Positions 7,158-16,745 of a stretch of 46,088 nucleotides of DNA are shown one piece after another. Both the position numbers and the translations under genes were made by a program. The notes below the pieces were generated by a model. That model searched no databases. It was given only the letters and a program-made list of their open reading frames with translations, and had not been told where the DNA came from. How positions within the stretch are numbered: position 1 is the stretch's first letter; the number at the start of each line of letters is the position of its first letter. This DNA is from Candidatus Nitrosopumilus sp. (lineage in GTDB: Archaea > Thermoproteota > Nitrososphaeria > Nitrososphaerales > Nitrosopumilaceae): positions 1-46,088 of the forward strand of contig JAPFBP010000005.1 in the NCBI GenBank assembly GCA_029250275.1, written 5' to 3'.

Positions 7158-8819
7158 TTATTTTAAATCATTCCAGGATACATTTTCATTTTTGACCCAA
7201 AGGAATTTCTTTTGTAGTGCAGAAGTATACAATTTTTCCCATTCTACACCTACTTCATCCGTCCATGCTTTGAAAACACGGGGATCTATGTAATTTCTCA
7301 AAGATGTTCCTATGTTGTAATCTTTGGTTTTTTCAGATAGATCAATTTGCAATCCTAGTTTTTCTATTCTTTCTTTGTGTTTGATTTTTTGTTTTTTAAT
7401 TTGTTCATTTAATGTTTTGATTCTTTTGACTTTACTTTCATTTTGAGCATCTGTTTTAGGTTTACTTACTTCTACTTTTTTAAGATCTTCTTGGATTTTT
7501 TTCCAGATTTCCTCTTTTTCTATCTTTTTCAAAGAATCTCGTTTCTTTTGTAATGACTCTTCAAATGTTTTAGGAATTGTTCTCTTGTGATTACACATCA
7601 TGGCAGCTTCTAGATTTGCCAATTTTGCATGGTATATCTTCTCAGTTGCACTCTTTCCTTTAATATCGTCATGTTCTACAAGATATTTTTTCACTACTGC
7701 TGTTGCAAGATATGTTCTGAACACTTTTGCTGTTAGTCCCTTTACAATACTGGAATAATATTGATTGACATGTCTTGAAGTAATATTGTCGAAAATCTCA
7801 TCTTTTGGATTTTTCTTTTCTATCAATTTTTTGAGATTTTCATGAAATTGTTTATCATGACCTTCTGCAACAACTGTCTCTTGCCATCTAACACTGTCTT
7901 TACCTAGAAAATCAAATTCTATTGAATTTGAAGTAATTTTGATATGTTCTTTTCTTAAAGTTGTAGCTCCTACAGTATCTGCTTCATCTGGATCTTTTTC
8001 GTCCCCTACCCTCATGGCAGTTCTATAAATCAAATAACAAGCAGTAGCAATTCTACTCTCATTAGGATTTTTACTTTTCATATCTTTAACAATTCTATCT
8101 TTTATCTTGTCAATTTCTTTTGCAAGCTTTACTGCTTTTTCATATTTTTCTTTGTCTCTATCCTGTTTTAATCCTGCACTATCTGCAAGCCAAACATACT
8201 TTCTTTTTTGTGTTAGAAAATCCATCCAACTTGCTAACCACATTGAATCCTTATCGTGAATTATTTTCCCCCATTTCCCTTCAGGCACTTTGGCTTCTTT
8301 TCCAAGATTTAGTGTAACATCTTTTGCAGTAACTGGTGGCTTCCATTTACCTCTGATTGGATGTTCTCCTCTCCCAATGAATATTCCTGGTGGTTCTGCC
8401 ATGTAATTTCCAACTTCAACTTTTTCTCCATCCATGATGGCAATTCCAAATTTCTCTTTTAGTTTTTCTCTTAATTCTTTTCTTTTTACAGCAAGAGATT
8501 TCTTTTCTTCCTTACTCATCATTTCTTTAAGGTCTTTTTCTTTGTCAACTATTTTGAAAGCGTTTGAAAAATCAATATCATTATATGATATTTTTTTAAA
8601 TTCTGAATCTAGAGTTTCAGCAAAATCTGCTGTAAAATTTTTTTGAAAAACTTTATCTTGAGCATATGGCGTATCTTTCTTTTTAGCCCATTGATACACC
8701 ATCTCTTCTTGGTTTAGATCAAGATTTACAATATCTCCTTTGATCTTTATCTTAATTCCTTGGGCCTCATATCTCGGAGGAAACAAGATTCCATTATGTT
8801 GTAGAGTTTTCCATTTCAT
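7158..8819 (-). CDS. topIB: DNA topoisomerase IB (eukaryote-like)
   Basis: 553 aa; KWKTLQHNGILFPPRYE start, core domain, C-terminal GTSLRNYIDPRVFKAW with the catalytic-Tyr context of eukaryotic Top1. Confidence 0.95.
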   Translation of the reverse strand: MKWKTLQHNGILFPPRYEAQGIKIKIKGDIVNLDLNQEEMVYQWAKKKDTPYAQDKVFQKNFTADFAETLDSEFKKISYNDIDFSNAFKIVDKEKDLKEMMSKEEKKSLAVKRKELREKLKEKFGIAIMDGEKVEVGNYMAEPPGIFIGRGEHPIRGKWKPPVTAKDVTLNLGKEAKVPEGKWGKIIHDKDSMWLASWMDFLTQKRKYVWLADSAGLKQDRDKEKYEKAVKLAKEIDKIKDRIVKDMKSKNPNESRIATACYLIYRTAMRVGDEKDPDEADTVGATTLRKEHIKITSNSIEFDFLGKDSVRWQETVVAEGHDKQFHENLKKLIEKKNPKDEIFDNITSRHVNQYYSSIVKGLTAKVFRTYLATAVVKKYLVEHDDIKGKSATEKIYHAKLANLEAAMMCNHKRTIPKTFEESLQKKRDSLKKIEKEEIWKKIQEDLKKVEVSKPKTDAQNESKVKRIKTLNEQIKKQKIKHKERIEKLGLQIDLSEKTKDYNIGTSLRNYIDPRVFKAWTDEVGVEWEKLYTSALQKKFLWVKNENVSWNDLK

Positions 8820-8893
8820 ATCATTTCATGTTATAATTGTGGACTTTGATGAAATTCTATTCCATCTGTATATCAATTTAGCGTAGTACGATG

Positions 8894-9724
8894 TCAGCTA
8901 GGAAATAGCTCTTTACTCATGTATTTCTCAAATTCTAGGTCTGTTTTCATCTTTTTTGCCTCCAAAAACATGGTTGCATCAGTACCTACTACATACCGTG
9001 GCAACATCTCATCGTCATGAATTGCCTTCATTATTACATCTGCAACTTGAGAAGGTGGTGTTCCTAATTCTGCCATCATCTTTAATCCTGAAAGTATATG
9101 ATCTGTTAGATTCTTGTATTTTGTGTCTGTCTTTGATTCTGGAATTTTCATTGAATTAAAAAAGTTAGTTTTGATAACTCCTGGTTCAATCATTGTGGTT
9201 TTAATTCCAAACTGACCAAGTTCATATCTTAAACATTCACCTAGTCCTTCCAATGCAAATTTTGAACTGATATAAGCTGGAGATGCTGGTAGTCCAATTC
9301 GTCCTACAACTGAACTAATATTGATAATATTTCCTGAATTCTGTTTTCTCATAATTGGGGCAACTTCTTGAATGATTCTGACAATGCTGAAAAAATTTGT
9401 CTCAAATTGTTTTCTAAAATCATCCACTGTTAGATCTTCTGTACATCCAAACTGCCCATATCCTGCATTGTTAACTAACACATCTAATCTTCCACAATCT
9501 CCGACAATTTTTTTAATTGCAGAAATGATTGATTCTTCTTTATCTACATCTAATTCAATAACTTTAATTGAAAGATTTTCTTTTTTTGCAGCATGTTCTA
9601 ATTCTATTGCTTTTTCAAGATTTCTCATACTGGCAAATGTGTGGTATCCGTCTCTAGCTAATGCTAACACTGTCTCTAATCCAATTCCAGATGAACTACC
9701 TGTTACAAGAGCAACTTTTTCCAT
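8894..9724 (-). CDS. short-chain dehydrogenase/reductase
   Basis: TGSSSGIGLETVLAL, NNAGYGQFG, YISSKFALEG motifs. Confidence 0.92.
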   Translation of the reverse strand: MEKVALVTGSSSGIGLETVLALARDGYHTFASMRNLEKAIELEHAAKKENLSIKVIELDVDKEESIISAIKKIVGDCGRLDVLVNNAGYGQFGCTEDLTVDDFRKQFETNFFSIVRIIQEVAPIMRKQNSGNIINISSVVGRIGLPASPAYISSKFALEGLGECLRYELGQFGIKTTMIEPGVIKTNFFNSMKIPESKTDTKYKNLTDHILSGLKMMAELGTPPSQVADVIMKAIHDDEMLPRYVVGTDATMFLEAKKMKTDLEFEKYMSKELFPS

Positions 9725-9766
9725 ATTGATTCTAAATTCTAGTTATATTTATCCCATTTTGATTAA

Positions 9767-12277
9767 TCATACTAGGGGCTTGTCTCCTTCAATAGGATCT
9801 ATCAATTCTGTTTTCTCACCTGAATTAATTCTCTCCAAAATTTCTAATGCTGAATATTTATGCAAATATTCATTATTATTGCCACATCTGTATGAGAATG
9901 TGCATCTTGGGCATCCTGATTCATTTTTGCAAAGACACTCCTTTATGATAAACATACTTCGTTCAAGTGCTTTTTCAAATCTATCATAGAGGGCTTTGCT
10001 TGCACCGCTGCCTCCAATAGCCCCGTCATAGATGAAAATCAAGCCTGATGTGCCTAATGAGATGCCTCCCAAATCTTGAGATACTCCTCCTGTTATCATA
10101 TTGCTTCCCTCAATTACTACATGTTCTGTTGCATGATACCCACTGGCTTCAACATATTCTTGATTTTCAGACTCCTCCATTATTTTGAGAGGGCGTGGTG
10201 CATGAAATACAATTCCTTTAGTAACAAAATCATATTCTAATGGATTGTCTAATTGGACTTTTTCCCCCTGTGTAATTTCTTGTCCTAATTCAATATTGAC
10301 ATAACCATATACTTTTTTCTCAATATGTAATTTACAAAATGCCACTTCTACACCATTTACATTTCTTTTTTCAAAGACTGTTTCAATAGTTGGCCATTCT
10401 TCTGTTAATGACTTTGTATAGTACGGGTAATCTCTTGGAATTCTTTCTAATTTTGCATAGTTTTTTTCTGGATAATCAAACTCTTTTACCTTGTAACGCA
10501 TCCCAGCTAAAAAATAGATTGCATCTTTGTGTAATTCTTCTAATGCAATTGGCAGTACTCTATCTCCAACTTTTTTTCCATCCAAGAAAATATCTATTGA
10601 TTTTCCAATTCCTCTTATGCTGTATTCATTTAACAAGGAATTGATTTTATCAAAATTTGGAATGATTCTATTATTGAATTCTTTGAGATTTTCTTTGATT
10701 ATATGATGTTCAATAATTTCTTGATGCTCTTTTAATTCATGTTTTGATATTGGCCTGTCGCATGCCATGGCCAACACTTGAAATTCTTCTACAAATGGAT
10801 TTTTGGGATCGATGTATGTTTTTTCAATATCTTCAAAATAATCGTCAGGGTGGTTTTTGTAATATTGCGATATAGGATCATTCCCTAATGCCAAAAATGC
10901 ATATCCTCGCTGACCTTTTCTGGCAGCTCTGCCTATTCTTTGAATTAGTCTATTCACTGGAATCGTTGATGATATTACACAGTCAACATTACCTACATCT
11001 ATGCCTAATTCAAGCGTAGGAGTGCACGAAATTGCTTGCAATTTGTCTTCTTTGAATTGTCTCTCAACTGATGTTCTATAATTTGCCATTAATCCTGCTC
11101 TGTGAACCTTGATGTTGACTTTTTGTTTTTTTGCCTGTATTGCTAAAAGTTCTGAATTCAAATGCGAATTATTAAAAACTATTGTCTTGTGGTTTTTTTC
11201 AGTTAGTTTCCTTGTCAACTCTACCATTAGAGCTCTCTGTGTTCGAAGTGATGGAAAAAGCATTACAAAATCGGTTTTTCCTTTTTTGCCAGAGCCTTGA
11301 ATTTTTTGCATCTTTTCTCCAAATAGTTTTTCACAGAATTCTTTTGCGTCATCAAGAGTAGCTGATGCTGCTACAAATTGTAACTTGTTGGTACAAATTC
11401 TCTTGAGTCTTTTTATGATATAATGAACATTTGATCCAAAAATTCCAGAATAGACGTGGACCTCATCTGTAATGAGAATTCTAGTAGATGCTAATAATGA
11501 CGAAAATTTTGTCTGATGCCACATATGATAATGAAGTACGTCAAAATTTGTAATTAGAATTTCCGGAGGATGATCAATTATCTCTCTTCTCTCTTCTTGT
11601 TTTGTATCCCCATCAAAGACTTTAACTTGAATCCCAATTTTTTCTGCAAACTTTTGAATTTTTGGATATTGATCATGGGCAAGTGCTTTTGTAGGATACA
11701 CAAAAATTGCAAAAACATTCCCCTCACTTGCATCTTTTTTTATTCTTTGAATAACTGGAATCAAAAATGCTTCTGTCTTTCCAGATGCAGTAGGTGCCTC
11801 AATGACAATATTTTCCCCAAATGTAATTTCTTTAATTGCCTCTTCTTGAAATTTGTAAAATTTCTCAATTTTTAATTCCTTGAGATGCTCAGTAATTGAT
11901 TCATCAAGTCCCAATTCTTCTACTTTACAGCCCATTTCAGGCTCAGGATTACTCAAAACCTTGTATTGCGAAATATAGTCTTTTTTTGAAAACAGGATTT
12001 CTTCAGTAATTTCATCTGGCTTGTTTTTTCCAATCATTTCTTTGATTTCATTTTCTCCTCTGACAATCCCTTCGTCTTTTAGTCCTTCAGATAATCCTCC
12101 TTCAGTCACTAGTCCTTTATCAAACCTTGAAAGAAACTCTAGAAATACTTCATCAATATTTTTTGAAAATTCTAACAGATCCTCAATACCGCATTTTTCA
12201 CAAGAAACATGCATTTTTTTGTTGAATGTTTTTTGAATTTCTATCTTTGATTTACATTTTGGACAAGAGAACTTCAA
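9767..12277 (-). CDS. DEAD/DEAH-box helicase with C-terminal DUF1998-type Zn/Cys cluster (MrfA/Hrq1-like), N-terminal zinc ribbon
   Basis: APTASGKTEAF (Walker A), ITDEVH (DEVH box), QRIGRAARKGQRG, C-terminal CLCKNESGCPRCTFSYRCG. Confidence 0.9.
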   Translation of the reverse strand: MKFSCPKCKSKIEIQKTFNKKMHVSCEKCGIEDLLEFSKNIDEVFLEFLSRFDKGLVTEGGLSEGLKDEGIVRGENEIKEMIGKNKPDEITEEILFSKKDYISQYKVLSNPEPEMGCKVEELGLDESITEHLKELKIEKFYKFQEEAIKEITFGENIVIEAPTASGKTEAFLIPVIQRIKKDASEGNVFAIFVYPTKALAHDQYPKIQKFAEKIGIQVKVFDGDTKQEERREIIDHPPEILITNFDVLHYHMWHQTKFSSLLASTRILITDEVHVYSGIFGSNVHYIIKRLKRICTNKLQFVAASATLDDAKEFCEKLFGEKMQKIQGSGKKGKTDFVMLFPSLRTQRALMVELTRKLTEKNHKTIVFNNSHLNSELLAIQAKKQKVNIKVHRAGLMANYRTSVERQFKEDKLQAISCTPTLELGIDVGNVDCVISSTIPVNRLIQRIGRAARKGQRGYAFLALGNDPISQYYKNHPDDYFEDIEKTYIDPKNPFVEEFQVLAMACDRPISKHELKEHQEIIEHHIIKENLKEFNNRIIPNFDKINSLLNEYSIRGIGKSIDIFLDGKKVGDRVLPIALEELHKDAIYFLAGMRYKVKEFDYPEKNYAKLERIPRDYPYYTKSLTEEWPTIETVFEKRNVNGVEVAFCKLHIEKKVYGYVNIELGQEITQGEKVQLDNPLEYDFVTKGIVFHAPRPLKIMEESENQEYVEASGYHATEHVVIEGSNMITGGVSQDLGGISLGTSGLIFIYDGAIGGSGASKALYDRFEKALERSMFIIKECLCKNESGCPRCTFSYRCGNNNEYLHKYSALEILERINSGEKTELIDPIEGDKPLV

Positions 12278-12371
12278 GATCTATTTGATAAGAAATGATT
12301 CATGATTTATTGTTTGATAGATGTGATGACCCACGACATTATTAAGCTAGAACAGAGTCTTGAATTTAAAA

Positions 12372-13148
12372 ATGAAAAAAATAGAAATTAATAATATTTA
12401 CAATCAAAATTGTATTGAAGGGATGAAATCGATCCCTAAAAATAAAATTGATCTTGTAATTACTGATCCACCATTTGCAATAAACTTCAAGGCAAAAAAA
12501 GCAAATTATAACAGAATTGCTTCTAGAGTATTATCTGGCTATAATGAAATAAAACCTGAGGATTATTACGATTTCACATTTGCTTGGATGAGCGAGGTAT
12601 TTCGAATTTTGAAGGATTCTGGAAGTATGTATGTTTTTTCAGGATGGAATAATCTCAAAGATATTTTACGTGCATTAGACGATATTGGATTTATAACTAT
12701 TAATCATGTAATTTGGAAATATCAGTTTGGAGTAGTTACTAAAAGGAAATTTGTCACATCCCACTATCATTGTCTTTATGTTTGCAAAGATGATAAGAAA
12801 AGAATTTTTTTTCCATTTACTAGGTTCAAAAAAGATGAAAAAACAAAAGATGGTCGAAGTCTTCATTATAGAGACAAGGAAGATGTCTGGGACATTAAAA
12901 GAGAATATTGGACAGGTGATGAAAAAACTCCAACCAAACTTCCTTCAGAAATTATTGAAAAGATATTAGAATATTCAAGTGAAAAAAATGATTTGATATT
13001 TGATCCATTCCTTGGTTCTGGTCAAGTTGCAGTAGTTAGCAAATCTCTTAAAAGAAAATTTCTTGGTTTTGAAATAGTTCCAGATTATTACAAATTTGCT
13101 AAAAAACGACTAGACACTGATACCTATAGAATTAAAAAATCAACATAG
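12372..13148 (+). CDS. DNA methyltransferase (beta-class order: DPPF before FxGxG)
   Basis: VITDPPFAINF near N-terminus and DPFLGSGQVAVVSKSLKRKFLGFEI near C-terminus; ATG 12372 preferred over TTG 12360. Confidence 0.87.
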   Translation: MKKIEINNIYNQNCIEGMKSIPKNKIDLVITDPPFAINFKAKKANYNRIASRVLSGYNEIKPEDYYDFTFAWMSEVFRILKDSGSMYVFSGWNNLKDILRALDDIGFITINHVIWKYQFGVVTKRKFVTSHYHCLYVCKDDKKRIFFPFTRFKKDEKTKDGRSLHYRDKEDVWDIKREYWTGDEKTPTKLPSEIIEKILEYSSEKNDLIFDPFLGSGQVAVVSKSLKRKFLGFEIVPDYYKFAKKRLDTDTYRIKKST

Positions 13149-13149
13149 A

Positions 13150-13497
13150 CTATTCCTTTTTTTCAGATTCATCTGTTGTTTTTTGACCAATTTTTGCTGC
13201 AATATTTTCTCTTAATTCAACATCTGTTTTGCCATCAATTTTTACTCCTGCTGATTTTGCAATCATCTCTAACTTTTCTCGTTCTGTTTCAACAGGTCCT
13301 GAAATTTTAGGTGTTTCTTCTGTAATTCCTTTCATTTGTTCTTGAATTTCATTTTTAGCTTTGTTGTATTCGTTAACTATTTTCCCCATTTTTCTCGCAA
13401 CTCCTGGAAGCTTACCTGTTCCCAAAATCAAAACCAATGCAACAAAAATGATTATCATCCATTCACTTCCACCAATATTTAGTGAATAATCTACCAT
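13150..13497 (-). CDS. tatA: Sec-independent protein translocase TatA-like
   Basis: GGSEWMIIIFVALVLILGTGKLPGVARKMGKIVNEYNKA. Confidence 0.85.
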   Translation of the reverse strand: MVDYSLNIGGSEWMIIIFVALVLILGTGKLPGVARKMGKIVNEYNKAKNEIQEQMKGITEETPKISGPVETEREKLEMIAKSAGVKIDGKTDVELRENIAAKIGQKTTDESEKKE

Positions 13498-13565
13498 GAT
13501 TTGTTATTCTTTAAATTGAAATTAAACGTAATGTTTAAAATTTACGCCTGAACAATTAAATTCTA

Positions 13566-14717
13566 TCATTGAATTCTTTGTGGCTCTAGTTTTTTTCTGA
13601 AATTTATTGCAAATAATGTTACTCCAATCCCTATTATACAAAACACTAGATATGGTGATTCATTTCCAAATGATTGTGTAATTGGCCCACCAATAGTTGG
13701 TCCTATTGCCCATCCCATACCAAAAACTGTTTCATATGCTCCAATAATTTTCCCTGAAATTCCTTTTCGTGTCTTACTCAAAATTATCTCCAAAGTTAAT
13801 GGGAAGAAAATACTAAATCCAAATCCCATCAGAACTAAAGCTATTCCAAAAGTGAATATTGAATCAGCAACAACTGATATGGCTAATCCTGCTGAGACAG
13901 CCATAGTTCCAGCAATCAAAGTTTGACTTGTTTTTCTTGCAAGCTTTCCTGCTAATGCCAAAGTTACAACTCGCGATATTCCAAAAATAAAATACAATAA
14001 TAAAATGTCTGATGCAGACATCCCATTATCGTTAAGAAATGCTGGATAAATTGTTAGGATTATTCCAAAGGATGAAGTACAGAAAATCAACAACACTATC
14101 ACTTCAGGAAATCTCTTCATTTCCTTTATTGATGAAAATGAAAATCGTTCATGATGTTTTTTTACACTTTTTCTTGAGGCTAAAAGTGCAAAAATTATTG
14201 CAAATGCGAGAATAAATGCTGCAATTTGGAACAAAATTCTGTATGTGATGTCTACTCCTTCCAGTAATGCAGAACCAAGTAATGGTCCTACCATGAATCC
14301 GCTAACGAAAAACATTGTAAACATTGAGATATTTTTTACTCTGTTTTTCTCAGAACTTTCATTTGAAATAATTGATTCACAAGGTGGCCAGAAAAATGCA
14401 TGAGCCACACCTGTCATTATTCTAAATCCCATAATCTCTGGAACTGACTGTGCAATTGATAGAAGATAAATTGATGCAGAATTTATTGCAGCACCTACTG
14501 CAAGTAAATATCCATTGTTAATTCTATCAAGAAGAATTCCTACAAAAAGTGGAATAAACATGTACGGAATAAAATTCGTTAATCCAATTAATCCCAGTTC
14601 AGAATATGTTGCACCGATAACATTTTTTGCAAATATTGGTAGAATTGGTCCGTGCAACCCATATGATATCCCTATGATTAAACCAGTGATATTGACTAGT
14701 ATCAGAACTCTATTCAT
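13566..14717 (-). CDS. MFS transporter
   Basis: 12-TM-like hydrophobic pattern, LFVGILLDRINNGYLL loop. Confidence 0.85.
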   Translation of the reverse strand: MNRVLILVNITGLIIGISYGLHGPILPIFAKNVIGATYSELGLIGLTNFIPYMFIPLFVGILLDRINNGYLLAVGAAINSASIYLLSIAQSVPEIMGFRIMTGVAHAFFWPPCESIISNESSEKNRVKNISMFTMFFVSGFMVGPLLGSALLEGVDITYRILFQIAAFILAFAIIFALLASRKSVKKHHERFSFSSIKEMKRFPEVIVLLIFCTSSFGIILTIYPAFLNDNGMSASDILLLYFIFGISRVVTLALAGKLARKTSQTLIAGTMAVSAGLAISVVADSIFTFGIALVLMGFGFSIFFPLTLEIILSKTRKGISGKIIGAYETVFGMGWAIGPTIGGPITQSFGNESPYLVFCIIGIGVTLFAINFRKKLEPQRIQ

Positions 14718-15403
14718 TTGTAAGCTGCAACCATTATTGCCCCGCCCATAAGATCTTTCTCGAACTCTACTTTTGAGAATTTTTCTAGGATCAATTCCTC
14801 TAGTTTTTTATTTTTAGGCCATCTTTGGTAGGTACCATATAATGTACCGAATTTTAGTCCAAGCCTTCCTCCTGCTGCAAATGCCAGAATCGGTAGAATA
14901 CATCTTAGATAAAATGAAACACCTACTCTGAAAATTATTTCATCTGGTTTTCCCAAATCTACTATTACAAATCTTCCATCTTTTTTCAATACTCTATGAA
15001 TTTCAGATATTGCAATTCTCAAATTGATTGCATCTCTCAAAGAATAACCACACAATACTGCATCAAATTCTTCATCTTTGAATGGAATGTGCTCAAAAAC
15101 ACCATTTGCCATATCTGGTGATTTTTCAAAAAATGTACCTGTGTTTTTTAACATTGGTACAAGTGGATCATACAGTATAATTGAAATCTTCCCATCTGTT
15201 AGATTCATTGCAGTTTTTGACATATTTCCAAAACCTGAACCTGCATCTAGAATTTTATTTCCTGGGAATACTCTATTTGAGATTCCACGAACTCTGTGCT
15301 CCTTGTCTTTACCTAATGAAATGATTGAATTGACTTTGTCATAAATTGGAATAATCTCTCGAAGTACTTCCATTACTTCTCCCCAATAACTTCCTAAACC
15401 CAT
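14714..15403 (-). CDS. UbiE/COQ5-like SAM methyltransferase
   Basis: YDKVNSIISLGKDKEHR..KILDAGSGFGNMS..FKDEEFDAVLCGYSLRD. Confidence 0.8.
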   Translation of the reverse strand: MGLGSYWGEVMEVLREIIPIYDKVNSIISLGKDKEHRVRGISNRVFPGNKILDAGSGFGNMSKTAMNLTDGKISIILYDPLVPMLKNTGTFFEKSPDMANGVFEHIPFKDEEFDAVLCGYSLRDAINLRIAISEIHRVLKKDGRFVIVDLGKPDEIIFRVGVSFYLRCILPILAFAAGGRLGLKFGTLYGTYQRWPKNKKLEELILEKFSKVEFEKDLMGGAIMVAAYK

Positions 15404-15456
15404 ATCTATCGTATTAGTATATGCTAGTTTGAATATATTTCAAATCAAAGGTTCTA

Positions 15457-16179
15457 TTATGCTGCAAACTTTGATGCGTTTTTAGAATAATTTTGTAAAT
15501 CTGATTCTGAAACTTTTTCAAATACTTTGACTTTGGTTGTAATTTTTGCCATCTTTATGTTAATTACACCGTCTTTTGCTTCTGCTTTTAGATTAATTGA
15601 TGCAATCGCCAATGCTGCTGCATCTTCCAAACTCAAATCATCTTTGTAATGTTTTTCTAAAAATGCATTTACATCATCAGCACCTGCACCAATTGCAACT
15701 GCTGAAAATTGGACATATGTTCCACTAGGATCTGTGACATAGATTGATTCTCCTTTTTGATCAATTCCTGCAATTATCATAGAAACACCATTTGGACGTA
15801 CTCCGCCATATTGTGTAAATTGATGAGCTTGATCTGCTAGATGTTTTGCAACTGTTGCAACTTCAACAGATTCATCATATGTCATTCTATTTCCTTGTGA
15901 AAAATATCGTGCACCATCAACTTGAACACGTGCATCTGGAATGTATCCTGCTGCTGCAACTCCTATGTGATAATCTACTTGGAATATTTTTTGAGTAACA
16001 TTCTTAGTTTGTAAAGTTCGAAGTTTTTCTTCAACTGCCATGATGATTCCTTCTTTACTGCTAATGCCGATAGCTAAAGTTCCTCTTTTTACTGTCTCAA
16101 TGGCGTATTCAACTTGGTATATTCTACCATCTGGTGAATACATGGTAGGTGTCATATCATAACCACGTGATGCCATCAT
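15457..16179 (-). CDS. psmA: 20S proteasome alpha subunit
   Basis: GYDMTPTMYSPDGRIYQVEYAIETVKRGTLAIGI alpha-type N-terminus. Confidence 0.97.
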   Translation of the reverse strand: MMASRGYDMTPTMYSPDGRIYQVEYAIETVKRGTLAIGISSKEGIIMAVEEKLRTLQTKNVTQKIFQVDYHIGVAAAGYIPDARVQVDGARYFSQGNRMTYDESVEVATVAKHLADQAHQFTQYGGVRPNGVSMIIAGIDQKGESIYVTDPSGTYVQFSAVAIGAGADDVNAFLEKHYKDDLSLEDAAALAIASINLKAEAKDGVINIKMAKITTKVKVFEKVSESDLQNYSKNASKFAA

Positions 16180-16196
16180 ATCATCACAAGTCCATT

Positions 16197-16275
16197 CTAA
16201 GTCAATTTAAGGGTAATTGTCTTGTCTGAATATGGATAAGATATGGAAATAGGGTTTTAAACAAAATTGACTTAG
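16197..16275. promoter_or_regulatory. 12-bp perfect inverted repeat (CTAAGTCAATTT / AAATTGACTTAG) between divergent psmA and wHTH gene
   Basis: Arms 16197-16208 and 16264-16275, 55-bp spacer, each 15-18 bp from the adjacent start codon. Confidence 0.55.
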
Positions 16276-16289
16276 TTAATTCAAGAAAT

Positions 16290-16673
16290 ATGGTTAATCA
16301 ACTATTAGAATTCAAAGAAATCATTAGATCAAGACAAGTTTCAGGGCAAAGAAAAACCGACAAGCAAACTAGGAAACTCTTACTTTACTTATTCACAAGT
16401 ACAAGAGGTGGATTTACACGATTACGAATTATCATTCATTTACTAGATCAATCATACAATACACATCAATTATCACAAAAACTTGAGATTGACTACAAGG
16501 CAGTTCAACATCATATGAAGGTCCTTGAGAAAAACAACATGGTTTCAAAAATTGGTGAAAAATATGGTGCAATATTTCATTTGTCAAATTTCCTTGAAAT
16601 TAACATAGGTGCACTTGATGAGGCAATTGATAAATTAGATAGAAAAATAAATCATACCAAAATCTACATGTGA
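16290..16673 (+). CDS. winged-helix transcriptional regulator
   Basis: RLRIIIHLLDQSYNTHQLSQKLEIDYKAVQHHMKVLEKNNMVSKIGEKYGAIFHLS. Confidence 0.85.
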   Translation: MVNQLLEFKEIIRSRQVSGQRKTDKQTRKLLLYLFTSTRGGFTRLRIIIHLLDQSYNTHQLSQKLEIDYKAVQHHMKVLEKNNMVSKIGEKYGAIFHLSNFLEINIGALDEAIDKLDRKINHTKIYM

Positions 16674-16745
16674 TTTGATTTTTGAATTTACGATTTGAAA
16701 TTTTGAATTAAAGTTAATATAACATGCACAGTTTAAAAAAACATA

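Noticed and set aside
9372-9989. 205-aa plus-strand ORF opposite the SDR and helicase genes
   Set aside because: Antisense to two well-supported genes and lacks recognisable domains; low-complexity hydrophobic/Ser-rich translation typical of shadow ORFs.
9767-13148. Possible DISARM-like defence locus (DUF1998 helicase plus DNA methyltransferase)
   Set aside because: The DUF1998-like Cys cluster is fused to one MrfA-type helicase; there is no separate drmA/drmB, no PLD-domain drmC, and neighbours are housekeeping genes.
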